Of a DNA stretch of 64,000 bases, positions 23,638 to 35,675 are shown piece after piece. A model generated the notes under the pieces. The model did not search any database. It had not been told where the DNA came from and saw nothing but the letters and a program-made list of their open reading frames with translations. Source of the DNA: Triticum aestivum (Eukaryota; Streptophyta; Magnoliopsida; Poales; Poaceae); contig NC_057795.1 of NCBI RefSeq assembly GCF_018294505.1, forward strand, positions 230,062,643-230,126,642, read 5' to 3'. The position numbers were made by a program, and so were the translations under genes. How positions within the stretch are numbered: position 1 is the first letter of the stretch; each line of letters begins with the position of its first letter.

Positions 23638-24773
23638 ACAGGTCATCCAGACCCCGGACACGGTTAGACGAGTCCGGCGTAAACATACAAGGGCTTACTA
23701 GCCGCATACCCCCGCACTAGGGGCTCCGCGCATGTACAACAAGAGACATTAAAGCTCGATTTTATTCATTTTTTGAATTTTACTTTGTTTATTTAGTATA
23801 ACGTACATTTTCGCATGATCTTTTTCAACGAAGTTCCTCTCTTTTACAGATGAACACCATGCTACACCCGTCCAGGATACGGCACAACGGAGACACAGGC
23901 GCAGACGTGCAGTAGGGAACCGTTGCAAGGATTCTTTTCAGATTAAGACCCTGCATAAACCTTTTTTACTGTCTCTTGTTGATACACATCCCCCGGTTTC
24001 TTGCTATAACCGAGGAGGAGGCTGGTTTTTTGGCATGGGCCACGTCAGAATTTTGCGCGTACCTGGACACCAGGGGCTTATTACCAAGGGCGTTGTTCGG
24101 CCCGTTTTCATAAAGACCGAATACCTTAGGGAGTGTTCGGCGTCTCGAGTTAGGCCTTATATGCATCAGCTCCGAATCATGTCTTTGGTCAAATGTTGGG
24201 TTTGCCCGGCTCCTGTGTTTTGCTGCCTTACGTTCCGCTCTATCGGCTAACACGGCACCAGGAGAACTACTGCGATTGTGCCCCGGTTCGTCCAGGCGAG
24301 CACCTCAGTAGAGAAAGCCGAAAACTGACTGTCATGATATAGCGTGAGACTGGTCAACCACTCGATGACCCGCTGGAATCTATAGGATTCCTCCGCATTG
24401 ACGAAGGGCCGTTTCCCGGTCAGGCACATACGCGCCCCGAATTCGGGTGAGCGCGGTGCCCCTAGGGGCTATATAGTAGCCCCACTGTCAAACTCTATGG
24501 CTAAGTGAAAGTGATAAAGCATTATAGTCCGGTTGCCTAGTTTGCTGCGCTACCACCTCCTTTATAGGACCAAGACGTTGGATCAAGTGTGAAAATGCGC
24601 CTTTTGCAAACACCCCCGCATTATATGCGTGGGGGCTGAAGCCGAAGACTGCCATCTTTCAGGTTATATACACATATACATTAACGGCCGCACAGGAGGT
24701 ATTTTAATTCTTGAAGGCACAAGTATAAAAAGCTTTTATCTTTCATCGAAACATTGTTTCACAATAATACATG
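23638..24773. other. Non-coding interval of V between protease and antisense gene
   Basis: No gene seen. The sense frame ends, and the next coding signal is the antisense stop at 24774. The block at about 24190-24380 is related to 53215-53370 in U and 59580-59745 in T. In all three the core (gaaagccgaaa followed by a tgaccgtca-like stretch in V and T) lies about 400 bp beyond the antisense stop codon, so it may belong to the antisense 3' UTR or terminator. Confidence 0.5.
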
Positions 24774-27716
24774 TTATTCGAACATAATATCCTTCGAGCA
24801 CTGTGTCTCTATTAAACGAGCGCCCTGCAGAACTTCCTGAAAATATTGCTCGACAGGTACTCGGCTCCCGTCCAAATCTTGGGATGCAACATCGGTGGCC
24901 TTCATCTCTGCCCAGTATGTCTTGACACGGGCAAGAGCCATCCGCACACCCTCTATGCATGCCGACCTCCTCATTGCATTGATATGCGGCACCGCACCAA
25001 GGAACTGCTGCACTAAGCCAAAATAACTCTTCGGCTCGGGCCTTTTCGGCCACAAAAGACTCATGACATCCTTCATGGCAACTCCGGATAACCTATTCAG
25101 CTCCGCCCATTCGGCCAAGCGATCGGTTAATGGAAGAGGGCGCTCTGGATTATGGAACTGCGACCAATAAACCTTTTCCATTTCGTGATCCTTTTGATCT
25201 CGGAAGTGTTCGGCCGCGTCCGCGGCACTTGCCGCCAAGTCCAGATAAGCATCCTCCGCACTCCACAGCCGGTCCAACTGAGCATATTTAGGATCCATGA
25301 ACTGCCTCCGCAGCAGGAAGGGCTTTCCAGCCGCGATATCTCTGGCCTGACGTAGCTCCTCCTTCATAGCTCTCATCGCAGAGCGAGCATCCTTGGCCTC
25401 GGCAGTGGCCTTCTTCAGGTCCTCTTGCACCGCTCGATCTTCCTTTTCAAGAAGCTTGCAGCGGTCGGCAACATTCTTCAACTTCACGGCCATCTCGGCC
25501 ATTTCCTTCTTGCTTCGGCAATGAGCAGCCTGTTCGGCTTCTAGCTCTTCGGCCGCCTTCAAGGCAGCCACATCACTCTTTCTGGCCTGCTCCTTGGCTC
25601 GGGCGAGCTCCGCTCGAAGGCTCTCCATGGCAGCGGCACCATCTGCATCAAGCATACATGTTGTAAAGCAGGGGCATCAAGCTCCCTTACCAGGTGTCCG
25701 CAGAGAAATCACATACCTTGTGACTCGTCAAGCCGCTTATTGACAAGCGCGATGTCAGCATCCGCCACGTCAAGTTGCCGCTTTAGTTCGGCAAATTCAT
25801 TAGTCCGGCTAGCCACCGGACACTTCGCCACCTACATAGAAAGGCGACATATTATACCTGGGATTATGATCCTCAGCATGCTATCATTTTTGACAACACA
25901 CCGAGCCTCAGGGGCTACTATCTACATAGGGCGCATCTTATATGCGGAACTGTCAAAAGGTACATCATCTTGCGTACCTCAAAACCTGTCAGTAAACTTC
26001 TGACGGCTTCGTGCAAACCGCTCTCAGCGGATGAAATCCTTTCAATCACCGTACCCATTAACACACGGTGATCTTCTGAGATAGACGCTCGCCCGAGCAG
26101 ATCCTTCAGCCCCTCCGACCGTACACAAGGTGGTGCCGAACTCGTCCGATGGCCTTTTTCGAAGGCCGGACGCAGAGGGCTTTGAGGGGACATACGACTG
26201 CCTTCCGGGTCCGCTGGACTCAGAGAAACCCTCCGTGACGACACCTCAGGGTCGCCCGCCTCGCAAGACGGTACGACAGTGGGAGGCGTTTCGCTCTCTA
26301 TCATCTCTGGACGAAGATCCCCCGAAGATGAGCTCTGCTGAGAAGGGCTGAGATCCGAACTACAAGGCAAAATTTCGGTTATCTTCATCAGAAGTAGGGC
26401 AGGGATATCCTTTATTTTGAAAAAAACTCCCCTTTTTACTTATGGCTCGATGGAGGGCTGATCCCCCTGGGGGCATAATGCGGTCGAGGCATCTCTCGGC
26501 GCAGGACCCTCTGATGAAGATTTATTCCCTCGCTTTGAGACCATGGTCTCTGGGTCTTCAGAGGCGGTCCTCTTCTTCCCTTGGAGGGAGGGATTCTTGA
26601 TCCCCCCTTTCCTGACAGCCTCCTTCGCGGAGGCGGTAGCTTCCTTGTTCCCCCCTTCACCTTCTTCCGAAGGCGCAACCTCCAGCATCCTGGTTAACAC
26701 GGGATCCGGCGTGGTCTCAGGGAGGGGGGTCGGATACCTGATTAACTTCGCTTTCGCTATCCACTCCTATTCAAGGGACAACTCTTTTGAGGGAAAATTC
26801 ATGATAAATATGGGATAGCATGTCCGGGTACGAGGCTACTTACTTGAGTATCCGGGCGATTGCAGTTCAGACCTGTGTCCTCGGTCAAGTCCGAACAGAT
26901 CGCTTGTGATCCGAAGAAAAGCTTGTACATCTCCACGGGCGTCGCACCCATAAAATGTTGGAGAGCTCGTGGTCCCTCCGGGTTAAATTCCCACAGGCGA
27001 AGGGGGTGACGTTTGCAGGGCAGGGTGCGATGAATCAGCATGACCTGCACTACTATGACCAGAGTGATCTCTCTCTCTAGGAGATCTTGAATGCAGCCCT
27101 GCAACAAGGGCACGTCCTTGGACGGCCCCCAGTCAAGTCCTTTATTGACCCATGACGCCAGCCGCAGTGGAGGACCCGAGCGAAAGGCAGGTGGCGCCAC
27201 CCATTTGGTGCCCCTGGGAGCTGTGATATAAAACCACTCTTGTTGCCATAGGCTGAGCTCCTCTTGAAAAGAGCCCTCGGGCCATGGAGCATCAACATTC
27301 TTGCTTATAACAGCCCCTCCGCACTCTGCCTGCTACCCCTTGATCATCTTCGGCTCCACCTTGAAGGTCTTGAGCCACAATCCGAAGTGAGGGGTAATGC
27401 GGAGGAAGGCTTCGCATACGACCATGAACGATGAGATGTGGAGGATGGACTCCAGATCCAAGTCATGAAATTCCAACCCATAGTAAAACATGAGCCCCCT
27501 CACGAAGGGGTCCATTGGGAAGCCTAGCCCCCAAAGGAAGTGGGGCGCAAACACCACGCTTTCACCAAGCTTGGGAGTGGGAATAACCTGCCCTTGGGCA
27601 GGCAACCTATGCGAAATTTCGCTGGTTAGATACCTGCCATCTCTTAGCTTTAGCACGTCTTCTTCCGTAACGGAGGAAGGCATCCACCGGCCTTGCAGGT
27701 CGGAGCCAGACATCAT
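24774..27716 (-). pseudogene. Antisense multi-exon gene of V (gypsy-transposon domain plus coiled coil)
   Basis: The gene lies opposite to gag. Exon 1 (27716-26844) encodes a domain with the marks of Pfam Transposase_28 (putative gypsy-type transposon): FAPHFLWGLGFPMDPFVRGL and PHFGLWLKTFKVEP. It carries one TAG at 27333. A second exon (about 26760-25979) is rich in Ser/Pro/Lys, with a stop at 26440. Then come a 115-nt exon (25831-25717) and a final exon (25642-24774) of about 290 open codons with long Ala/Glu/Lys-rich helices. The last two junctions are canonical (GAG|GTACGC to TATGTAG|G; CAAG|GTATGT to GATGCAG|AT) and phase-consistent. The junction between exons 1 and 2 is less clear. Function unknown. 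Confidence 0.7.
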
Positions 27717-28247
27717 CGAAGGTCTGAAGCGCCTGAATCTGGAGCTTTAGGTGTTGGAACTCGAGGCAAGGTGCGGATTCGATCGAGATTGAAAGTAAGG
27801 AGTGGAGCCTTGGTCTCTTTATAAAGAGGTTGAATACCAAGAGCCTTCCCTGTGACCGTTCGGGACTCGCCTTCGATATAGGAGATGTGCCAACTGATGC
27901 GGTTGGGTTACCCACGCCCGTATTGATGAGAATCCCGGAATAAGGGGACACGATCTCTGCTTTGACAAGACATGCCAAGGAAACCGCCTCGCTAAACGCG
28001 CTGAGGAGGGACAGTAAAAACGATTCGAATAAAGGCTTGGCCGTGGTGTGATGTCACCCACGGAATACGTCAGCAGATTGAATTTGTGTAAAAATTATTC
28101 TCTCTATGGTGGTATGTGGAACTTATTTTGCAGAGCCGGACACTATCCTTGTGTTCAAAATCTTCTATGAAGTATTCGGAGGAGGAACACGCCTTGCAAT
28201 GCCGAAGACAATATGTGCGCCGGACTCGTCGACATTGAAGCCTGGTT

Positions 28248-28257
28248 CAGGGGCTAC
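28248..28257 (+). other. Polypurine tract of V
   Basis: CAGGGGCTAC directly before the 3' LTR; X (45026-45035) is identical and U (56853-56862) has one change. Confidence 0.75.
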
Positions 28258-28729
28258 TAAGGGAGTCCTGGATTAGGGGGTGTCTGGATGGCCGGACTAT
28301 AGCCTTCGGCCGGACTCCTGGACTATGAGGATACAAGATTGAAGACTTCGTCCCGTGTCCGGATGGGACTTTGCTTGGCGTGGAAGGCAAGCTTGGCGAT
28401 ACGGATATGTAGATCTCCTACCATTGTAACCGACTCTGTGTAACCCTAGCCCTTTTCGGTGCCTATATAAATCGGAGGGTTTTCGTCCGTAGGACGAATA
28501 ACAATCATACCATAGGCTAGCTTCTAGGGTTTAGCCTCTCTGATCTCGTGGTAGATTACTCTTGTACCACCTATATCATCAATATCAATCAAGCAGGAGT
28601 AGGGTTTTACCTCCATCGAGAGGGCCCGAACCTGGGTAAAAACATCGTGTCCCTTGTCTCCTGTTACCATCCGCCTAGACGCACAGTTCAGGACCCCCTA
28701 CCCGAGATCCGCCAGTTTTGACACCGACA
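28258..28729 (+). repeat. 3' LTR of V
   Basis: The start is TA instead of TG (taagggagtcc), a point change at the terminal dinucleotide. The end is GACACCGACA, followed by TSD ctaga. TATATAAA at 28464-28471 is intact. About 250-830 bp upstream of it (27717-28257) I see no gene, only the region before the antisense start and the PPT. Confidence 0.88.
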
Positions 28730-28734
28730 CTAGA

Positions 28735-28976
28735 CTTGCGTGCCTGCGGCCCACGGCGTGGCTCCACCAGTGGCCCAGTGTGGCCCATCTTCATCAACCA
28801 ACACTCAAGACCCTCACGAGGGGCCAAGCCTTGCGGGGCGGATGACACAAGGCCTCCTCAGGAGAGGCCTCACCAGGCAGGCTCGAGAGGGAGGCAGAGA
28901 GATCAAGGCAAGGGGTACCTCACGAGGTTCCCGTGACGCAAGCCATGACGACCAAGGCCAGGCGAGCGCCTGCGCT
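28735..28976 (+). repeat. X 5' LTR, second piece
   Basis: This continues the LTR after V's right TSD and matches 45066-45330, apart from a short stretch (ccaggaggg-like) present only in the 3' copy. It ends at the left boundary of W. ORFs here (28654-28845, 28740-29024) are chance. Confidence 0.8.
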
Positions 28977-30551
28977 TGCTACGTCTTGAGCTTGCGTTGG
29001 TTTTCCTTGAAGAGGAAAGGGTGATGCAGCAATAGTAGCGTAAGTATTTCCCTCAGTTTTTGAGAACCAAGGTATCAATCCAGTAGGAGGCTCCTCAAAA
29101 GTCCCACGCACCTACACAAATGAACAAGAACTCACAACCAACGCAATAAAGGGGTTGTCAATCCCTTCACGGCCACTTGCGAAAGTGAGATCTGATAGAG
29201 ATAGTATGATAAGATAAATATATTTTTGGTATTTTATAATGTAGATTGGAAAAGTAAAGATTCAAATAAAGGTAGATTGAAAGCTTATATGATAAGAGAT
29301 AGACCCGGGGGCCATAGGTTTCACTAGTGGCTTCTCTCAAGATAGCATAAGTATTACGGTGGGTGAACAAATTACTGTCGAGAAATTGATAGAAAAGCGA
29401 ATAATTATGAGATTATCTAGGCAAGATCATGTATACAGGCATCACGTCCGTGACAAGTAGACCGACTCCTGCCTGCATCTACTACTATTACTCCACACAT
29501 TGACCACTATCCAGCATGCATCTAGAGTATTAAGTTCATAAAGAATAGTGTAACGCATTAAGAAAGATGACATGATGTAGAGGGATAAACTCATGCAATA
29601 TGATATAAACCCCATGTTTTTATCCTCGATGGCAGCAATACAATACGTTCCTTGCTGCCCCTGCTGTCACTGGGAAAGGACACCGCAAGATTGAACCCAA
29701 AGCTAAGCACTTCTCCCATTGCAAGAAAGATCAATCTAGTAGGACAAACCAAACTGATAATTCGAATAGACTTGCAAAGATGACTTAATCACACATAAAA
29801 GAATTCAAAGGAGATTCAAAGATTTCTCATAGATAAACTTGATCATAAACCCACAATTCATCGGATCTCGACAAACACACTGCAAAAAGAGTTACATCGA
29901 ATAGATCTCCAAGAAGATCGAGGAGAACTTTGTATTGAGATTCAAAGAGAGAGAAGAAGCCATCTAGCTAATAACTATGGACCCGAAGGTCTGTGGTAAA
30001 CTACTCAGAACTCATCGGAGAGGCTATGGTGTTGATGTAGAAGCCCTCCATGGTCGATTCTCCCTCCGGCGGAGCGCCGACGAAGGCTCCAAGATGGAAT
30101 CTCGCGGATACAGAAGGTTACAGTGGTGGAAATAGTTTTTCGTGGTCGCTTCTGATGTTTTCGGGGTACATGGGTATATATAGGAGGAAGAAGTAGGTCG
30201 GTGGACGCCCGAGGGGCCCACGAGACAGGAGGGTGCGCCCAGTAGGGGGGCGCGCCCTCCACCCTCGTGGCTGCCTTGGTTGTTTCTTGACTCCCACTCC
30301 AAGTCCTCTGGATCATGTTTGTTCCAAAAAGATCGCTCCCGAAGGTTTCATTCCATTTGGACTCTGTTTGATATTCCTTTTCTTTGAAGCACTGAAATAG
30401 GCAAAAAAACAGCAATACGGGATGGGCTTCCGATTAGTAGGTTAGTCCCAAAAATGATATAGAAGTGTAAAGCAAAGCCCATAAACATCCAAAACGGGTA
30501 ATATAATAGCATGGAACAATAAAAAATTATAGATACGTTGGAGACGTATCA
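28977..30551 (-). repeat. 3' LTR of W
   Basis: A 1575-bp LTR with minus-strand start TGATACGTCTCC at 30551 and end GACGTAGCA at 28977. A TATA-type run (tatatata, about 30172-30180) lies where the promoter is expected on the minus strand. ORFs 30005-30415 and 30024-30302 are part of the LTR and not genes. Confidence 0.88.
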
Positions 30552-30566
30552 AGCATCCCCAAGCTT
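30552..30566 (-). other. Polypurine tract of W
   Basis: AAGCTTGGGGATGCT on the minus strand, adjacent to the LTR, as in Z and S. Confidence 0.8.
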
Positions 30567-33445
30567 AATTCCTGCTCGTCCTCGAGTAGGTAAATGATAA
30601 AAACAGAACTTTTGATGTGGAATGCTACCTAGCATAATTCTCAATGTAATTTTCTTTATTGTGGCATGAATGTTCAGATCCAAATGATTCAAAATAAAAG
30701 TTCATATTGACATAAGAAATAGTAATACTTCAAGTATACTAATCAAAGCAATCATGCCTTCTCAAAATAACATGGCTAAAGAAAGTTCATCCCTACAAAA
30801 TCATATAGTTAGGTCATGCTTCATTTTTGTCACACAAAAATGCTCCCATCTTGTACACCCCCGATGACAGGCCAAGGAATTGTTTCGTACTTAAATAATC
30901 TCAAACTTTTTCAACTTTCACGCAATACATGAGCGTGAGCCATGGATATAGCACTATGGGTGGAATAGAGTATGATGATGGGGATTGTGTGGAGAAGACA
31001 AAAAAGGAGAAAGTCTCACATTGACGAGGAAAATCAACGGGCTATGGAGATGCCCATCAATTGATGTCAACATGAGGAGTAGGGATTGACATGCAACCGA
31101 TGCACTAGAGCTATAAATGTATGAAAGCTCAACAAAACAAACTAGTGGGCGTGCTTCCAACTTGCTTGCTCACGAAGACCTAGGGCATTTTGATGAAGCC
31201 CATCGTCGGAATATACAAGCCAAGTTCTATAATGAAAAATTCCAACTAGTATATGAAAGTGACAACATATGAGACTCTCTACATGAATACCATGTTGCTA
31301 CTTTGAAGCACAAGTGTGGAAAAAGATAGTAACATTGCCCCTTTTTTATTTTCTTTTTTTGTGCCTTTTTTGGACTTTTTTTGGCCTTTCCTTTTTTATT
31401 TGTCCTTTCCTTTTTTTATTTGGGGACAATGCTAATAATGCTGATCATCACACTTCTATTTATTTACAACTCATGAATTACAACCCAAAACTAGAACAAG
31501 ATATGACTCTATATGAATGCCTCCGGTGGTGTACTGGGATGGGCAATGAATCAAGAGCAACATGTATGAAAAATTATGCATGGTGGCTTTGCCACAAATA
31601 CGATGTCAACTACATGATCATGCAAAGAGCAATATGACAATGATGATGCGTGTCATGATGATGAACGAAATGGTGGAAAGTTGCATGGCAATATATCTCA
31701 GAATGGCTATGGAAATGCAATAATAGGTAGGTATGGTGGCTGTTTTGAGGAAGATAAGGAGGTTTATGTGTGATATAGCGTATCGTATCACGGGGTTTTG
31801 ATTTACCGGCGAAGTTTGCACCAACTCTTAAGGTGAGAAATGGCAATGCACGGTACCGAAGAGGCTAGCAATGATGGAAGGGTGAGAGTGCGTATAATCC
31901 ATGGACTCAACATTAGTCAAAAAGAACTCATATACTTATTGCAAAATTCTACAAATCATCAAAAACCAAGCACTACGCGCATGCTCTTAGGGGGATAGAT
32001 TGGTAGGAAAATACCATCGCTCGTCCCCGACCGCCACTCATAAGGATGCACAATGTAAGAACACCTCATGTTTCAAATTTGTTACACAACTTTCACCATA
32101 CGTGCATGCTACAGGACTTGCTAACTTTAACACAAGCATTCTTTAAATTCAAAATGACCCAACTATCATGACTCTAATATCACTACCTCCATATCTCAAA
32201 ACAATTATCAAGAATCAAATTGATCATAGCATCCAATTCACTTCCTATGATAGTTTTTATTATACCCAACTTGGATGCTCATCATTCTAGGAACAATTTT
32301 ATAACCATAGCAAATACCATGCTGTTCTAAGAGACTCTCAAAATAATATAAGTGAAGCATGAGAGACTAACAATTTCTACAAAATTAAGCCGACGCCGTG
32401 CTCTAAAAGATATAAGTGAAGCACTAGAGCAAAAACTATCTAGCTCAAAAGATATAAGTGAAGCACATAGAGTATTCTAATAAATTCCAATCAAGTGGGT
32501 TTCTCCCAAAAGGTGTGTAAAAGTATTATTTTGGTAAACTAAAAATCAAAGACTAATATCATACAAGACGCTCCAAGCAAAACACATATCATGTGGCGAA
32601 TAAAAATATAGCTTCAAGTAAAGTTACCAATGAACGAAGACAAAAGAGGGGATGCCTTCCCGGGGCATCCCCAAGCTTAGGATTTTGGCTATTCTTGAAT
32701 ATCTTGGGGTGCCATGGGCATCCCCAAGCTTAGGCTCTTGCCACTCCCTATTCCATAGTCCATCAAATCTTTACCCAAAACTTGAAAACTTCACAACACA
32801 AAACTCAACAGGAAATCTCATAAGCTCCGTTAGTGCAAGAAAGCAAAACCACCACATAAGTTACTGTAATGAACTCATTCCTTATTTATATTGGTGTTAA
32901 ACCTACTGTATTCCAAATTTTCTATGTTTCATACCCTTACATACTAGCCATAGATGCATCAAAATAAGCAAACAACACACGAAAAGCAGAATCTGTCAAA
33001 AACAGAACAGTCTGTAGCAATCTGTAACTCTCGAATACTTCTGTAACTCTAAAAATCCTACAAAAATAGGAAGTCCTGGGAAATTTGTCTATTGATCTAC
33101 AGCAAAACTAATCAGCGCAAAAACACGTTTCTGTGAATTACTAAAATTGTTTTGGTGTGCCCAAAGTTTCTGTTTTTAGCAGAATCAAATTAACTATCAC
33201 CATAGGTTATCCTATAGGTTCTACTTGGCACAAACAGTAATTAAAACATAAAAACACATCTAAACAGAAGGTAGATGCAAAATTTATTACTAAACAGAAG
33301 CAAAAACAAAAAAACTAAAATAAAATTGGGTTGCCTCCGAACTAGCGCTATCGTTTAACGCCCCTAGCTAGGCATAAAAGCGAGGATAGATCTAAGTAGT
33401 GCCATCTTTGGCACTCAATTCATAAGTAGCTCGCATGATAGATTC
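30567..33445 (-). other. Non-coding 3' domain of W
   Basis: No gene seen in 2.9 kb. The domain is colinear with Z's 3' domain. It carries the triplicated ATATAAGTGAAGCA-type motif (32345-32359, 32406-32423, 32451-32465). It also has the PPT-like pair with a hairpin: GGGGATGCC 32648-32656 against GGCATCCCC 32664-32672, and a second PPT-like copy at 32717-32732. ORFs 31314-31637 and 32652-32900 show no family support. Confidence 0.7.
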
Positions 33446-35469
33446 TTAAGGTAATTTGACTTTATTTCTTGGAAAGTGCTCCATGCCTTTCCTTAATGGA
33501 AATTGGAATCTAATATTCCCTTCCTTCATATCAATAATCGTACCAATCATTCTAAGGAAAGGTCTACCAAGAATAATAGGACAAGAAAGATTGCAATCTA
33601 TATCAAGAACGATAAAATCTACGGGCACATTCCTATTTGCAACAATGAGAACGTCATTGATCCTTCCCATTGGATTTTTAATGGTGGAATCCGCAAGGTG
33701 CAAATTTAAAGAGCAATCATCAAGATCATGGAAACCTAGAATATCACATAAAGTTTTCGAAATCGTGGAAACACTAGCACCCAAATCACACAAAGCACAA
33801 CATTCATGATCTTTAATTTTAATCTTTATAGTAGGTTCCCACTCATAGTTAAGTTTTCTAGGTATAGAAACTTACAAATTAAGTTTTTCATCAAAAGATT
33901 GCATCAAGGCATCAACAATATGTTTGGTAAAAGCTTTATTTTGACTATAAGCATGGGGAGAATTCACAACGGATTGCAACAAGGAAATACAATCTTCTAA
34001 AGAACAATTATAATAATTAAATTCCTTAAAATCCAAGATAGTGGGTTCAATGCTATTTAAAGTCTTGACCTCTCCAATCCCACTTTTACCAAATTTAGCA
34101 TCAAGATCTAAAAACTCTGAATCATTGGGACACCTTTTAACTAAAGTTGACTCATCTCTAGTCCCATCATTATTAAGATTCATATTGCAAAACAAAGATT
34201 TAATAGGGGACACATCAATAACTTTTAGATTTTCATCATTATTTTCATGGAAACTAGAAGAACACGCCTTTACAAAGCAATCTTTCTTAGAACGCAATCT
34301 AGCAGTTCTTTCCTTGCACCCATCAATGGAAATTCTCATAGCTTTGAGAGACTCATTGATATCATGCTTAGCAGGAGTAGAACTAAGTTTCAAAGAATCA
34401 ACATCAAGCAAAAGTCTACTAACGTTCCTAGCCAAATCATCAACTTTAAGAAATTTTTCTTCAAGCATGGCATTAAAATTCTTTTGAGAGATCATAAATT
34501 CTGTCACACTATTCTCAAAATCAGAGGGCATCTTATTATAATTACCATAAGAATTATTGTAGGAATTTCCATAATTATTTGAGGAATTACTAGGGAACGG
34601 TCTAGGATTAAAGTTTCCTCTATAAGCATTGTTACCAAAATTATTCCTACCAACAAAATTCACATCCATAGATTCATTCTTATTCTCAATCAAAGTAGAC
34701 AAAGGCATATCATTGGGATCAATAGAAGCACTCTTAGTAGAAAACAGTTTCATAAGTTATCCATCTTTGCACTCAAAACATCAATTTCTTCTATAGCATG
34801 CAGTTTCTTACTAGTAGATCTTTTGGTGTGCCATTGAGAATAATTAGCCATAATATTATCAAGGAGTTTTGTAGCTTCTCCTAAGGTGATTTCCATAAAC
34901 GTGCCTCCCGTGGCCGAATCTAAAAGATTTGTAGAAGCAAAATCCAATCCGGTATAAATTTTTTGTATGATCATCCATAAATTCAAACCATGAGTAGGGC
35001 AATTGCGAATCATCAATTTCATTCTTTCCCAAGATTGGGCAACATGCTCATGATCAAGTTGTTTAAAATTCGTAATATCGTTCCTAAGAGAGATGAGCTT
35101 AGCGGGAGGAAAATACTTAGAGATAAAAGCATCTTTGCACTTATTCCATGAATCAATACTATTCTTAGGCAAAGACGAAAACCAAACTTTACCATGACCT
35201 CTAAGTGAAAACGGAAATAACTTCAATTTAACAATATAATTATCCGTATCTTTCTTCTTTTGCATCTCACACAAATCAACAAAGTTGTTTAGATGGGTAG
35301 AGGAATCTTCACTAGGAAGGCCGGAGAATTGATCTTTCATAACAAGATTCACCAAAGCAGCATTGATTTCACAAGACTCAACATCATTAAGAGGATCAAT
35401 CGGAGTACTAAGGAAATCATTATTATTGGTATTGGAAAAGTCACGCAATTTGGTATTATCTTGCGCCAT
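33446..35469 (-). pseudogene. W gag-protease frame (Athila-type gag)
   Basis: The frame starts at ATG 35467-35469 (MAQDNTKL), 179 bp after the PBS. The gag capsid domain (about residues 60-200) contains KLFPFSLRGHGKVWFSSLP and the SKYFPPAKL motif, typical of Athila-lineage gag. A frameshift occurs at 34750-34753, where TGA and a new ATG overlap. The second part has an Asn/Gly-rich stretch (RNNFGNNAYRGNFNP). A TAA at 33872 separates the protease, whose active site reads CDLGAS with the flap-side ILGRPFL. The Asp is kept, but Leu replaces the usual Ser/Thr. Nothing follows the protease. Confidence 0.75.
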
Positions 35470-35647
35470 TGCGACAAGCAATCCAACACACAAGCAAACA
35501 AAAAGGCAAGCGAAAGAGAGAGAGATTGGGAAAGAGAGGGCGAATAAAATGGCAAGGGTGAAGTGGGGGAGAGGAAAACGAGAGGTAAATGCGAGGGAGA
35601 TGAGTTTGTGATGGGTACTTGGTATGTCTTGACTTGAGCGAAGACCT

Positions 35648-35664
35648 CCCCGACAACGGCGCCA
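35648..35664 (-). other. Primer-binding site of W, tRNA-Asp type
   Basis: The plus strand reads CCCCGACAACGGCGCCA, one mismatch to the tRNA-Asp 3' end, 11 bases from the LTR boundary at 35676. Confidence 0.85.
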
Positions 35665-35675
35665 GAAATCCTTCT

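Larger units (their letters stand above)
20073..28729 (+). mobile_element. Element V: non-autonomous Fatima-like Gypsy retrotransposon
   Basis: 8657 bp with LTRs of 473 bp (20073-20545) and 472 bp (28258-28729) and a perfect TSD ctaga (20068-20072, 28730-28734). The LTR sequence matches what I remember of the wheat Fatima family. The sense strand encodes gag and protease only. RT, RNase H and integrase are absent between 23638 and the antisense gene. The opposite strand carries a multi-exon gene (24774-27716). By-eye LTR divergence is about 24 substitutions in 472 bp. It depended on a pol-bearing relative such as U. Confidence 0.88.

Noticed and set aside
33446..33809. Plus-strand ORF opposite W's protease
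   Set aside because: Mirror of the real minus-strand protease frame; no domain signs.
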